From Opitutaceae bacterium (GTDB lineage Bacteria > Verrucomicrobiota > Verrucomicrobiia > Opitutales > Opitutaceae): a DNA stretch of 64,000 nucleotides. Location: the NCBI GenBank assembly GCA_016795545.1, contig JAEUGX010000087.1, positions 1 through 64,000 on the forward strand, in the 5' to 3' direction. This document shows positions 1-9,561 of the stretch, piece by piece. The position numbers were made by a program, and so were the translations under genes. The notes beneath the pieces are model-generated. The model saw only the letters and a list, made by a program, of their open reading frames with translations, ran no database searches and was not told the DNA's origin. Position 1 is the first letter of the stretch. The number at the start of each line of letters is the position of its first letter.

Positions 1-216
1 CCGCCCAGGCGGCGCGGGCCCCCATGGGGGCCCCTCTGGACCCAACCAACCCTCCACTTGCAGTCGTAACCACAAACCCTAAACCATCCATCACCACCCC
101 GGGACTCTCATTTTAACCCTCCAGTTCCGGGGGGCAGGTCAAGATCTGTCCGACCTTCAGACTCTCGGCTCCGGAGCTTCAGGTTTTCCGATTGGCGAAA
201 TTGGCGGATGTCAACG

Positions 217-780
217 TCAGAGACCCATTCGCCAGAAATAGAGCACGTAGAACACCGTCCAGCCGCCGGCGTGGACGCGCCGCTTGCCGGCCGGGCTGAG
301 GCCGCGGAGCACACGCTCGCCCAGGAACCAGGCGAAAGCCGTCACGGCCGCGAAACGCGCGAACCGGGCGGCGAGCGAGACGGCGATAAATCCCGCCCAC
401 CCGATCCCGGCCTCCGCCGCCTGCACGGCGTAGAGCTTGTAAGGTACTCCGGCCAGGACTCCCGTGAAGAGCGCGACCAGCCCGTGCTGCGCCAATCCGG
501 ACCGCGCCTGCTCGACCAAGGCCGGGCTGATCCCGGGCAGCCAGTCAGCCGCCGCCAGCAGCGCAGCGCGCGTCGGTCCGTCCTGTCCGAACGCAAAAAG
601 CGTCACGCCGCCCAGCAGCGCGCCGGCGACCGCGGTGCCGCAGGCCGCGAAAGCCAGGCGGGGTCGCTGCAGCGCCAGCCGGCTCAGCAGCACGTCGGGC
701 ACGAGGAAAAAGAACGTCGCCTCCGCCAGCCCCCAGGCGCCGGCGAGCCCCAGGGCGCCGCGTCCGGAAGCGGCGCTCAT
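217..780 (-). CDS. VTT/YqaA-like integral membrane protein
   Basis: A 187-residue, very hydrophobic protein with about four to five likely membrane segments. Its layout (an early Glu in a hydrophobic stretch, a Gly-rich central segment, a later Phe-Thr-Gly segment, then an Arg-rich AARFARFAAV helix) resembles the VTT/DedA family, in particular small YqaA-like members. This is resemblance by eye, not a firm match. The start codon overlaps the stop of the upstream CDP-alcohol phosphatidyltransferase gene by four bases (ATGA), which implies translational coupling. It is the last gene of the minus-strand lipid cassette, so a role in lipid movement or scrambling is a reasonable inference. The substrate is unknown. 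Confidence 0.75.
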   Translation of the reverse strand: MSAASGRGALGLAGAWGLAEATFFFLVPDVLLSRLALQRPRLAFAACGTAVAGALLGGVTLFAFGQDGPTRAALLAAADWLPGISPALVEQARSGLAQHGLVALFTGVLAGVPYKLYAVQAAEAGIGWAGFIAVSLAARFARFAAVTAFAWFLGERVLRGLSPAGKRRVHAGGWTVFYVLYFWRMGL

Positions 781-1382
781 GGCGTCTCTTCCAGGGCCCG
801 GCGGGCACGCCGGACGATGGTCACGACCAGCAGCCCGCCGACGACCACCTGCGCCCAGTACAACCACGGCCCGGCCGGCACGCCCAGACCCAGCAACAGG
901 GCGAGCAGGCCGAACACGAAAGCCCGGTCGCTCTTGCCCATCGGGCCGTCGTAGCGCCGCGCGGCCCCGATCTGCACCGCGACGACTCCGGTCATCTCGC
1001 TGATGATGGCCAGGATCGTGATGACCACGACCAGCGGCGGCGCAAAGCCGGGCACCAGCGCCAGCGGCAGGTAAAGCGCGGTGTCCGCGGCCACGTCGCC
1101 GACCTCGTTCAGCACGGCGCCCAGCCGGGATTTCATCCCGTGCTCCCGTGCCAGCATGCCGTCGATGGCGTTGAGCGCCATCCGCACGAACAGGAAACCG
1201 GGCAGCAGCAGCAGGGGCCAGCGCTCCAGGGGCCGGTGCCAGAGGCATGCCCCGACCGCGGCCGACAGCAGCGCGGCGATGACCGTGACCTGGTTGGCGG
1301 TGACCCCGGCCCGCGCCAGCCCGCGCGTGAGCGGACGCAGCAGGGCCTGGAAGGCGGGTTTGATGTCGTAGATCGAGGCCAT
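777..1382 (-). CDS. CDP-alcohol phosphatidyltransferase family protein, YnbA-like
   Basis: A 201-residue polytopic membrane protein with the CDP-alcohol phosphatidyltransferase motif at residues 71-96. Family enzymes transfer a phosphatidyl group from a CDP-lipid to an alcohol. The usual motif has four Asp residues. Here positions one and three are Asn71 and Asn92, while Asp74, Gly75, Ala78-Arg79, Gly88 and Asp96 are kept. From memory, E. coli YnbA has the same Asn pattern and a very similar N-terminus (IKP-F-LLRP, then VTAN), so this looks like a conserved subfamily rather than decay. It lies six bases after a CdsA/YnbB-like gene. The acceptor alcohol is unknown, and it should not be called PgsA or PssA without evidence. 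Confidence 0.85.
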   Translation of the reverse strand: MASIYDIKPAFQALLRPLTRGLARAGVTANQVTVIAALLSAAVGACLWHRPLERWPLLLLPGFLFVRMALNAIDGMLAREHGMKSRLGAVLNEVGDVAADTALYLPLALVPGFAPPLVVVITILAIISEMTGVVAVQIGAARRYDGPMGKSDRAFVFGLLALLLGLGVPAGPWLYWAQVVVGGLLVVTIVRRARRALEETP

Positions 1383-1388
1383 GGGGAA

Positions 1389-2327
1389 TCAGGTGAAGCA
1401 ATAACGCACGAGGTGGAAAAACACCGGCGCCGCAAAGCACAGCGAGTCGATCCGGTCCATCACCCCGCCGTGACCCTCGATCAGCGTGCCGTAGTCCTTC
1501 ACGCCGCGGTCGCGCTTGATCGCCGACATCACCAGCCCGCCGAAGAAGCCCATCAGGGTCAGCAGGAAAGAGAACAGCCCCGCCTGCCACCACGTGAACG
1601 GCGTCGCCCACCACAGCGCGGCGCCGATCGCCGAGGCTGACAGCACCCCGCCCCAGAAGCCTTCGACGGTCTTGTTCGGGCTGATGGTCGGGGCAATCTT
1701 GTGCTTGCCGAAAAGTTTTCCCCAGACGTACTGCAGCACGTCGCTGATCTGCACGACCAGGACGAAGAACAGCAGCAGCTTGCCGTTCTGCCCCTCGTAA
1801 CCGGGGATCTGGAGCATGAGCAGCGCCGGCACGTGGCTGAGGCAGTAGACGCAGACCATCAGCGCCCACTGGATCTTGGCGGTGCGCTCGAGAAAATGCT
1901 CGCTGTCCCCCGCCAGCGCGCTGCGCGTCGGCACGAAGATGAACGCATAAACCGGGATCAGGACGGAAAAGAGCCCGTACCACTCCATCGCCACGAGGTA
2001 GTATTGCAGCGGGGTGATGATAAAAAACGCCCAGAACAGCGTGCGATGGTCGCCCGGCCGGGTCGGCGTCAGGGTGATGAACTCGCGCAGCGCGAAGAAC
2101 GACATCAGGCCGAAAAGGATCACGGAACCCAGCCCGCCCGTGGCCAGGGCCACGCCGAAGACGGCGACCATCACCCACCAGGCTTTGACGCGGGCGTCGA
2201 GGTTGGCGACCACCGCGTTGGGCGTGCCGCCGGCCCGGCGCTTCAGCAGGAAAGTGACGACGGACGAGAGCGCCAGCAGGCCCACGATGCCGCCGACCAT
2301 GCAGAGGAGTTCCCGGTCAGGTTTCAT
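1389..2327 (-). CDS. Phosphatidate cytidylyltransferase family protein, YnbB-like
   Basis: A 312-residue membrane protein of the CdsA family, whose members make CDP-diacylglycerol from CTP and phosphatidate. The C-terminal signature is at about residues 268-295: SAIKRDRGVKD, then EGHGG and MDRIDS, containing the metal-binding Asp and Lys positions. The proline usual before GHGG is Glu284. Several hydrophobic segments precede the signature. The end of the protein (APVFF-RYC) matches what I recall of E. coli YnbB, which is also encoded beside YnbA. It stands between a PlsC-like gene and the YnbA-like gene, so the cassette could acylate, activate and transfer a lipid in one pathway. It may be additional to a housekeeping CdsA encoded elsewhere. 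Confidence 0.88.
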   Translation of the reverse strand: MKPDRELLCMVGGIVGLLALSSVVTFLLKRRAGGTPNAVVANLDARVKAWWVMVAVFGVALATGGLGSVILFGLMSFFALREFITLTPTRPGDHRTLFWAFFIITPLQYYLVAMEWYGLFSVLIPVYAFIFVPTRSALAGDSEHFLERTAKIQWALMVCVYCLSHVPALLMLQIPGYEGQNGKLLLFFVLVVQISDVLQYVWGKLFGKHKIAPTISPNKTVEGFWGGVLSASAIGAALWWATPFTWWQAGLFSFLLTLMGFFGGLVMSAIKRDRGVKDYGTLIEGHGGVMDRIDSLCFAAPVFFHLVRYCFT

Positions 2328-2373
2328 GATTTGATGAGGGAAAGGGCGGCGAGGGCGCGCGGTCGGACCGGAC

Positions 2374-2970
2374 TCATCGCGCCAGGCTTTCCACCGCGGC
2401 GCGCGCGCGGGCGAGAAAAGCGGGTTTGGTTTCGTCCGCTTCCAGCCGCAGGGCCGGCCCCACGCGCAGGTTGCCGAGCAGGGGAACCGGGAGGAATTCG
2501 CCCTTGGGCAGGATGCGGCTCAGGTTCTGCAGATGAACCGGCACCAGCGGCCGGGCCGGACGGGAGCGGGCGAGGTGGTAGAGCCCCGCCTTGAATTCCT
2601 GGATGCGCCCGTCCGGGCTGCGCGTCCCTTCGGGAAACACGATCAGCGAATCGCCGGCGTCGAGCGCGGCCAGCATCGGCTCCAGCGGATTGGATTTCAC
2701 GGTCACCTGCTGCCGCTCGATGAGCACCGCCCGGAAGAAACCGCCGGCAATCCACCGCCGCAGGGCGGTCCGCAGCCAGTAATCGCGTCCAGCCACCGGC
2801 CTGGTCCGAGCACGGAAGCCGGGAGGCAGCGCCGCCCAGATCGTGGCGAAATCGAGGTGACTCGAATGGTTGGCGAACAAGATCACCGGCCCCGGCGGCA
2901 ATGCTTCCGCCGGCAGCAGCCGGACGCCGCAAACGACGCGGATGAGCCAGGCTACGAAGTCGGCGGTCAT
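2374..2970 (-). CDS. 1-acyl-glycerol-3-phosphate acyltransferase family protein (PlsC-like)
   Basis: A 198-residue acyltransferase. The catalytic HX4D motif is NHSSHLD at residues 34-40 (His35, Asp40), and the glycerol-phosphate-binding motif FPEGTRS is at 112-118. A hydrophobic N-terminal segment (about residues 5-19) should anchor it to the inner membrane. Family members acylate lysophosphatidate or related lysolipids. It is the first gene of the cassette, 46 bases upstream of the CdsA-like gene, and would supply the phosphatidate that enzyme uses. The exact acyl acceptor cannot be told from sequence. Confidence 0.88.
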   Translation of the reverse strand: MTADFVAWLIRVVCGVRLLPAEALPPGPVILFANHSSHLDFATIWAALPPGFRARTRPVAGRDYWLRTALRRWIAGGFFRAVLIERQQVTVKSNPLEPMLAALDAGDSLIVFPEGTRSPDGRIQEFKAGLYHLARSRPARPLVPVHLQNLSRILPKGEFLPVPLLGNLRVGPALRLEADETKPAFLARARAAVESLAR

Positions 2971-3208
2971 GAGTTAATCGCGCCACCTTGGTGCCGGACG
3001 CCTCCGCACCTGTCAACGGCCCGAACGCCGAGGCCTGTCCGTCCTGGCGCCTCCTCTCCTTCAGCCTGCGAACCAAGGAGTAACGTCAGGCGATATGCCG
3101 TCTTGGAGTCATTCGCGCGGAGTGCGGGCCTCGGCAGGTTCTTCTTGCCAAGCTGCGCGGCGGCTCGCACCGTGACCGTTTTCCCACTTTAAAACGTTCC
3201 CATCCGGC

Positions 3209-5035
3209 ATGAACCAGAGCATCCGCAACATCGCGATTATCGCCCACGTCGACCACGGCAAGACCACCCTGGTCGACAAGCTGCTGAAGGAAGGCGGCGT
3301 CTACCGCGCCAACCAGCAGATCGAGGAGCGCGCCATGGACTCCATGGACCTCGAGAAGGAGAAGGGCATCACCATCAAGGCCAAGAACACCTCCGTCCAC
3401 TGGAAGGACAAGATCATCAACATCGTCGACACCCCCGGACACGCGGACTTCGGCGGCGAGGTTGAGCGCGCGCTCCGCATGGTGGACGGCGTGCTGCTGG
3501 TGGTGGACGCCTATGACGGCCCGCAGGCCCAGACCCGCTTCGTGCTGCGCAAGGCCCTGGCCCACGGGCTCAAGGTCGTCATCGTCATCAACAAGATCGA
3601 CCGCGACAACGCCGAGCCGGCCAAGATGTACGACAAGGTGCTCGAGCTCCTGATGGAGCTGAACGCCACCGAGGAGCAGTTCGACGCGCCGGTCGTGTAC
3701 GGGTCCGGCCGCGACGGGTACATGATGAAGCACCTCGGCGACAAGCGCGAGAACATGACCCCGCTGTTCGAGACGATCCTCGAGCATATCCCGCCCCCGT
3801 TTGCCAAGCCCGACGAGCCCTTCCACATGCTGGTCTCGAACATCGACTGGAGCGACTACGTCGGCCGCATCGCGATCGGCAAGATCCTCGGCGGCAAGGT
3901 GACCGTCGGCGACGCCGTGTTCGCCATCCGCCACTCCGACGGCTCGCGCGTCCGCGCCAAAATCACCAAGGTCTTCGAATACTCGGGCCTGGGCACCAAC
4001 GAGACCGGGGCCGCCGTCGCCGGCAACATCGTCGGGCTGTCCGGTTTCGAAGACATCGACATCGGCGACACCATCGCCGTGAGCGAGGACCAGCATGCGC
4101 TGCCTTTCACCCAGATCGACCCGCCGACGCTCGAGATGCAGTTCTGCGTCAACGACGGTCCGCTGGTCGGCAAGGAGGGCAAGCTCGTCACCTCGCGCCA
4201 GCTGCGCGAGCGGCTCTTCCGCGAGCTCAAGACCAACGTCTCCATCAACGTCGAGGACACCGACAAGGCCGGCGTCTTCAACGTCAAGGCCCGCGGCGCC
4301 ATGCAGGTCGCCGTGCTCGTCGAGACCATGCGCCGCGAGGGCTTCGAGCTGCTGGTGTCGCGTCCGACCGTCATCGAGAAGGTCGTCAACGGCCAGCGGC
4401 AGGAGCCGTACGAGACCGTGTGGGTCGAGGTGCCCGACGAGTGCGTCGGCGCCATCATGCAGAACCTCGCCAACCGCAAGGGGCAGATGACCAACATGGA
4501 GAAGCTCCCCCACTCCACCATGATCGAGGCCACCATCACCACCCGCGGCCTGATCGGCATGGAGATCGACGTCGTCAACGCCACGAGCGGCCGCGGCGTC
4601 ATGAGCCACCTCTTCAAGGAGTACGGCCCCTACGCCGGCGAGGTCCTGACGCGCCTCACCGGTACGCTCATCGCCACCGAGGCCGGCGAGACCACCGCCT
4701 ACGCGCTCGTCATGTGCCAGGAGCGCGGCAAGCTCTTCGTCGGCCCGGGCGAGCAGGTGTACGAGGGCATGATCATCGGCGAGAACCCGCGCAACGAGGA
4801 CATCGCCGTCAACGCCGTCCGCGAGAAGAAGCTCACCAACTTCCGCTCGCAGGGCGAGGGTGTCGCCGCCGGCCTCACCCCCGCCACCAAGCTTTCGCTC
4901 GAGCGCTCGATCGAGTACATCGCCGCCGACGAGTTCGTCGAGGTCACGCCCAAGAACCTGCGCCTCCGCAAGCGCGTCCTCCGCGAGACCGACCGCCGCA
5001 AGCTCGAGCGCGCCGCCAAGCGCACCGGGGATTGA
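3209..5035 (+). CDS. typA: Translational GTPase TypA/BipA
   Basis: A 608-residue ribosome-associated GTPase of the EF-G/LepA class, full length for the family. The N-terminus carries the G1 motif [10 protein letters not shown], followed by [14 protein letters not shown] (G3) and NKID (G4). The EF-Tu domain 2, EF-G domain V-like and TypA-specific C-terminal parts follow. In other bacteria BipA supports ribosome assembly and growth under stress or cold. The start gives the usual family N-terminus, although no Shine-Dalgarno sequence is visible before it. It is alone on the plus strand between two minus-strand operons, so it should have its own promoter. Confidence 0.97.
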   Translation: MNQSIRNIAIIAHVDHGKTTLVDKLLKEGGVYRANQQIEERAMDSMDLEKEKGITIKAKNTSVHWKDKIINIVDTPGHADFGGEVERALRMVDGVLLVVDAYDGPQAQTRFVLRKALAHGLKVVIVINKIDRDNAEPAKMYDKVLELLMELNATEEQFDAPVVYGSGRDGYMMKHLGDKRENMTPLFETILEHIPPPFAKPDEPFHMLVSNIDWSDYVGRIAIGKILGGKVTVGDAVFAIRHSDGSRVRAKITKVFEYSGLGTNETGAAVAGNIVGLSGFEDIDIGDTIAVSEDQHALPFTQIDPPTLEMQFCVNDGPLVGKEGKLVTSRQLRERLFRELKTNVSINVEDTDKAGVFNVKARGAMQVAVLVETMRREGFELLVSRPTVIEKVVNGQRQEPYETVWVEVPDECVGAIMQNLANRKGQMTNMEKLPHSTMIEATITTRGLIGMEIDVVNATSGRGVMSHLFKEYGPYAGEVLTRLTGTLIATEAGETTAYALVMCQERGKLFVGPGEQVYEGMIIGENPRNEDIAVNAVREKKLTNFRSQGEGVAAGLTPATKLSLERSIEYIAADEFVEVTPKNLRLRKRVLRETDRRKLERAAKRTGD

Positions 5036-5202
5036 ACGACTCCCGCCTCCCGCGAAAACCGCGCGGGGGCCTCCGCATTCCATCCCGCGCCGCGAATCGC
5101 CGGGCTACGCGAGGAGGTGGGCAGCGGCGAAGGAAGACGTCGCCGGGGACTCGTCGTGGTTTTTCACCCGCTCCCACCTCTCCCGCCCGTGAACTTTTCC
5201 GC

Positions 5203-8200
5203 CTACTTCGCGTGCAGCGGGCCGGACTCGGCGGCGAGGGTTTCGCGGGCGATCGCGGCGGCCTGCTTGAGGCCCTGGGCGCTCGAATGACCGGTCACCC
5301 GGAGACAGAGGCTGTCCATGAGGATGTAGACGATGGGGATGACGAACAGGGTCAGGACGGTGGCGATGCTGAGGCCGCCGACGATAACGATGCCCATGGC
5401 GTTGCGGGTCTCGGCGCCGGCGCCGCTGGCGAAGGCGATCGGCACGGCGCCGAGGATGGTGGAGATCGCGGTCATGATGATCGGGCGGAAACGCAGGGTC
5501 GCCGCCGCGTAGGCCGCGTCGAAACACTTGCGCCCCTCCACCTGGAGCTGGTTCGCGAACTCCACGATCAGGATGCCGTTCTTGGCGACCATGCCGATGA
5601 GCATGATGAGGCCGAAGCGGGAGAACAGGTTGTCGGTCATCGGCGGGCCCCAGAACCGGGTGCAGTAGAGCACGAGCAGCCCGCCCGCCAGCGCCAGCGC
5701 CACCCCGGTGAAGATGGTGACCGGGTGGATCCAGGACTCGAACTGGGCCGCCAGGATCAGGAACATGAACAGCAGCGCCAGGCCGAAGAGCAGGTAGGTG
5801 TCGCTGCCGCTCTCGACGAACTGCCGGGTTTCGCCGTCCCAGGTGTAGGTGTAGCCGGCGGGCAGCAGCTTTTCCGCCTGCTTTTCCAGGAACGCGACCC
5901 CGTCCCCCTGCGTGGCGCCGGAGGCGAGCTGGGACGACACCGTGACGGAGCGCAGCCGGTTGAAGTGCGGATAATTCTCCGGCACCGCGCTCTCGCTGCT
6001 CTCCACCAGGTTGCTCAGCTGCACCAGGTGGCCGTCGGTGGACTTGACGTAGAGCCGCGCCAGGTCGTTCGGCGTCACGCGGTCGGCGTCCTCGACCTGC
6101 ACGATGACGTCGTACTGCTGGTTGCCCCGCTGGAACTGGGTCACCCGCCGGCCGCCGAGCATGGACTCGAGCGTCGACGCGATGCCGGCGATGGGCACGC
6201 GCAGGTCCGCCGCCTTGGCGCGGTCGATGCGCACGTCGAGCTGGGGTTTCGTGGGCGACGGGTCGACGCGGGGCAGCAGGAACAGCGGGCTGTCGCGCAT
6301 GGTGCCGATCATCAGCTGGGCCAGCCGCTGGAGTTCCTCGAAGCTGGACCCCTGCAGCACCATCTCGATGCTGCCGCCGCCGCCGCCGCTGCGCCGGCCG
6401 CCGCCGCCGAAGGGCCGCGCGGGCGAGGCCAGCGCCTGGCCGCCGGTGATGTTCGCCTGGAACTTGCGCCGCAGCTCCGCGACGACGTCCTGCGTCTTCC
6501 GCTCCCGGTCCTCCCAGAGCTTGAGCGTGGAAAAGATGAAGGGGTTGCCGCCGTCGCCGGTGCGGTGGAACGTCCGGTCCATCTCCGGCACGGCGAGGAT
6601 CATCTGCTCCATCTGCCGCGAATAGACCGCCGCGTATTGCGGCGTCGATCCCACCGGCGGGATGAAGTTCGCCGTGAACACGCCGCGGTCCTCCGTCGGC
6701 GTGAGTTCGCGCTGCAGGCGCGTGTAGAGGAAGAACCCCGCCACGCAGAGCGCCAGCGAGCCGCCGAGCACCAGCGCGCGCTGGCCCAGCGCGAAGCGCA
6801 GGAAGCGCTCGTACCAGCGGTTCAGCCAGACAAAGCAGGGCTCCGTCTTCTCGTACAGCCAGCCGTGCCGGGCGTGCCCGTCGACGATCTTCGCCCGCAG
6901 CAGCCGCGAGCAGAGCATGGGGGTGAGCGTCAGGGCCACGAAGGCCGAGACCAGCACGGAGACCGAGAGCGTGATGCCGAACTCGAAGAACAGCCGGCCC
7001 GTCTGGCCCTTCTGGAAGGCCACGGGCACAAACACCGCCGCCAGGGTCAGCGTCGTGGCGATCACCGCGAACGCCACCTGCCGCGCCCCGTGCACCGCCG
7101 CATGCACCGGCGCCTCGCCGTCCTCGATGCGGCGGTAGATGTTCTCCAGCATCACGATCGCGTCGTCGACGACCAGCCCGACCGCCAGCACCAGCGCCAG
7201 GAGCGTGAGCACGTTGATGGTGAAGCCGAGCCAGGCCATGACCGCGAAGGTGCCGATCAGCGACACCGGGATGGCCAGCAGCGGGATCAGGGTCGCGCGC
7301 CAGTCGCGCAGGAAGAGGAAGATCATCAGGATGACCAGCGCCGCCGCCTCCCACAGGGTCTTGTACACCTCCTGCACCGAGCGCTCGACGAAGACGCTGG
7401 TGTCGTAGCCGATGTTGACCTTCACCTCCGGCGGCAGCTGCGACTGGATGACGGGCAGCAGCTCCTTCACGCCGCGGGCGATGTCGAGCAGGTTGGCCTG
7501 GGACTGGCGCTGGATCGCGACGCCGACGGTCGGCACGCCCTTGAAGTACGATTCGCTGCGGTAGTCGTTGGAGCCCAGCTCGACCCGCCCGATGTCGGAG
7601 AACTTGACCTGCGAGTCGCCGCGCGTCGCGAGGATGAGGTTCTCGTAGTCGGCGACCTCCGCCATGTTGCCCTGCACGCGCACGGGAAACTCGCGGGCCA
7701 GGGACTCGATGCGGCCGCCGGGGATCTCGACGTTCTGCTGGCGCAGGGCGGACTCGACGTCGGCGATGGTCAGGTTGTACGCCGCCAGCCGCGCGCTGTC
7801 GACCCACAGCCGCATCGCGTAGCGGGGGGCGCGCAGGGCCGCCGAGGCCACGCCCGGCACCGTCTGCAGGCGCTGGATGGCGATGCGCTCCACCATCTCC
7901 GACAGCTCGAGGCGGGTGTAGCGGTCGGAGTTGAACGAAAGCGACATGATCGGCCGGGCGTCGGCGTCGGCCTTCGACACCTCGACGTTCTCGATCTCGC
8001 GGGGCAGCCGGCCCCGGGCGCGGCTGACCTTGTCGCGCACGTCGTTGGCCGCCTCGTCGACGTTGCGGTCGAGGTTGAACTCGATCGTGATCCGCGAGCT
8101 CTCCTCCGCCGACGTGGAGCGGATCAGGCGGATGCCCTCGATCGAGGCGACCTCCTTCTCGATCACCTCCGTGACTTTCGTCTCGACGACCTCGGCGGAG

Positions 8201-8361
8201 GCGCCCTGGTACGAGGTGTCGACCGACACCGTCGGCGAGTCGATGTCCGGGTACTCGCGCACGGGCAGCCGCTCGAACGACAGCAGGCCCACCAGCACGA
8301 TCAGGATCGACGCCACCAGGCAGATGACCGGGCGCCGGATGGAGACGTCGGACAGGATCAT
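5203..8361 (-). CDS. RND efflux transporter permease subunit (HAE1/AcrB-like)
   Basis: A 1052-residue inner-membrane proton-driven drug or solute exporter of the HAE1 class, with the usual two halves of six membrane segments and two large periplasmic loops. The proton-relay pair in TM4 is Asp399-Asp400 (LVVDDAIVMLENI), and the TM10 lysine is in GMVAKNGILIVEF. At about residues 645-662 the second periplasmic loop contains a Gly/Arg-rich insertion with runs of four and five glycines, encoded by a GCC/CCG-repetitive stretch near 6376-6420. The gene overlaps its adaptor gene by four bases. No TolC-like outer-membrane gene is in the window, so the pump must use one encoded elsewhere. Confidence 0.95.
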   Translation of the reverse strand: MILSDVSIRRPVICLVASILIVLVGLLSFERLPVREYPDIDSPTVSVDTSYQGASAEVVETKVTEVIEKEVASIEGIRLIRSTSAEESSRITIEFNLDRNVDEAANDVRDKVSRARGRLPREIENVEVSKADADARPIMSLSFNSDRYTRLELSEMVERIAIQRLQTVPGVASAALRAPRYAMRLWVDSARLAAYNLTIADVESALRQQNVEIPGGRIESLAREFPVRVQGNMAEVADYENLILATRGDSQVKFSDIGRVELGSNDYRSESYFKGVPTVGVAIQRQSQANLLDIARGVKELLPVIQSQLPPEVKVNIGYDTSVFVERSVQEVYKTLWEAAALVILMIFLFLRDWRATLIPLLAIPVSLIGTFAVMAWLGFTINVLTLLALVLAVGLVVDDAIVMLENIYRRIEDGEAPVHAAVHGARQVAFAVIATTLTLAAVFVPVAFQKGQTGRLFFEFGITLSVSVLVSAFVALTLTPMLCSRLLRAKIVDGHARHGWLYEKTEPCFVWLNRWYERFLRFALGQRALVLGGSLALCVAGFFLYTRLQRELTPTEDRGVFTANFIPPVGSTPQYAAVYSRQMEQMILAVPEMDRTFHRTGDGGNPFIFSTLKLWEDRERKTQDVVAELRRKFQANITGGQALASPARPFGGGGRRSGGGGGSIEMVLQGSSFEELQRLAQLMIGTMRDSPLFLLPRVDPSPTKPQLDVRIDRAKAADLRVPIAGIASTLESMLGGRRVTQFQRGNQQYDVIVQVEDADRVTPNDLARLYVKSTDGHLVQLSNLVESSESAVPENYPHFNRLRSVTVSSQLASGATQGDGVAFLEKQAEKLLPAGYTYTWDGETRQFVESGSDTYLLFGLALLFMFLILAAQFESWIHPVTIFTGVALALAGGLLVLYCTRFWGPPMTDNLFSRFGLIMLIGMVAKNGILIVEFANQLQVEGRKCFDAAYAAATLRFRPIIMTAISTILGAVPIAFASGAGAETRNAMGIVIVGGLSIATVLTLFVIPIVYILMDSLCLRVTGHSSAQGLKQAAAIARETLAAESGPLHAK

Positions 8362-9482
8362 GGCCGCTGCGTCTCCGTCTGGAATTCCGGCCGCAGGGGC
8401 CGCGGCTCCAGCCGCGTGCCCGGGAAGATGTTCAGTCCGCCGACCCCGGAGGCGACGATCTGCCGGCCCTCCTCCAGCGGCGCCGAGGCCGACTGGACCT
8501 CCACCTGACCCAGCGCCCGGAGCCCGAGCTTGACCGGCACAAAAAGCGCCTCCGGCCCCTTGGCGCCCGCCTGGACCACGATCAGCGACGTGCCCGCCGC
8601 CGTCGTCAGCACCGCGCCCTCGGGCACCGCCAGCACCCCGCGCCGCACGTCCAGCACCAGCTCCACGTTGGCGAACATGCCCGGGCGCATCGTCGCGGGC
8701 GGCGATTCGACATAACCCTTCACCTGCGTGGACCGGGTGGCGCGGTCGATGATCGACGACACGAAGTACACCTTGCCGCGGGTCCGGCTCACTCCGGCAG
8801 CCGACTTCAGCACGATCTCGAACTCGGTGCCGACATCCACCTTCGCCACATAGCGCTCGGGCACCTGGAACTCGATCTTGAGCCGGCTCAGGTCGTCCAG
8901 CGTCGTGATCGCCGTCGCCGCCGTCACGAAATCCCCCGGCGAAATCGGCCGCGCGCCGACAATGCCGTCGAACGGCGCCTTGATCTCCATCTTGCCCAGC
9001 CGCACCTTCAGCAGCTGCACCTCCGCCTGCGCCGAGGCGTGCTCGGACCGGATCCGGTCGGCCTCGGCCTGCGACATCGAACGCGCCTCGGTCAGGTTCT
9101 CGCTCCGCTTCAGGTTCAGCTCGGCCAGGTTGAACTGCGCCTCCGCCCGCGCCAATTGCGCCCGCAACTCGGAGTCATCGAGCCGCAGCAACACCTGGTC
9201 CTTCACCACCTTCCCGCCTTCCTCGAACAAAACCTCCCGCACCTGCCCCGAAATCTCCGCCCGCAGCTGCGCCGTTTCGTTCGGCGCCAGCGAACCGACC
9301 AACGCCAGCGTCTCCACCAAATCCCGCCGCCCCAATTCCACCACTTCCACCGGTTGGACACTACCACCGGACGAACCCGGAATCGGCGCTTGGTTCGCTT
9401 TCTTGTCGGAGCAGCCGGTGCCGACCCAGAGAGCGGTCGTGGCGGCACCCAGCAAAATTCCGTGGCGGATGGCAGCGATCAT
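8358..9482 (-). CDS. Efflux RND transporter periplasmic adaptor subunit (AcrA-like lipoprotein)
   Basis: A membrane-fusion protein of about 374 residues. The N-terminus has a signal sequence ending in a lipobox-like VGTGC, so the mature protein is probably lipid-anchored. A split lipoyl (barrel-sandwich) domain flanks an alpha-helical hairpin of about residues 90-160, followed by the beta-barrel domain, the usual AcrA order. I chose the ATG at 9482 because it starts directly with the signal peptide; a TTG 36 bases upstream would only add residues before it. The stop overlaps the RND pump start by four bases, indicating one transcript and fixed stoichiometry. Confidence 0.93.
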   Translation of the reverse strand: MIAAIRHGILLGAATTALWVGTGCSDKKANQAPIPGSSGGSVQPVEVVELGRRDLVETLALVGSLAPNETAQLRAEISGQVREVLFEEGGKVVKDQVLLRLDDSELRAQLARAEAQFNLAELNLKRSENLTEARSMSQAEADRIRSEHASAQAEVQLLKVRLGKMEIKAPFDGIVGARPISPGDFVTAATAITTLDDLSRLKIEFQVPERYVAKVDVGTEFEIVLKSAAGVSRTRGKVYFVSSIIDRATRSTQVKGYVESPPATMRPGMFANVELVLDVRRGVLAVPEGAVLTTAAGTSLIVVQAGAKGPEALFVPVKLGLRALGQVEVQSASAPLEEGRQIVASGVGGLNIFPGTRLEPRPLRPEFQTETQRP

Positions 9483-9561
9483 CGCCCAACTGTGTTGCCA
9501 GGGTGCGGATTTCCGCAAGGCGGAATCTTCGCTCTATTACAGACTTGTAACGTTTCTGCCC

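Noticed and set aside
16..33. Perfect 18-base palindrome GGGCCCCCATGGGGGCCC near the left edge
   Set aside because: It is GC-rich, has no T run and no neighbouring gene context in view; it can arise by chance in such DNA.
6376..6426. Frameshift or sequencing error in the GC-repetitive stretch of the RND gene
   Set aside because: The frame stays open with normal family sequence on both sides, so it reads as a true insertion.
3086..8508. Very long open frames opposite typA and the RND pump gene
   Set aside because: High third-position GC removes stop codons from antisense frames. The predicted products are Arg/Ala/Pro or Asp/Val/Leu-rich with no family motifs, while the sense genes are clear.
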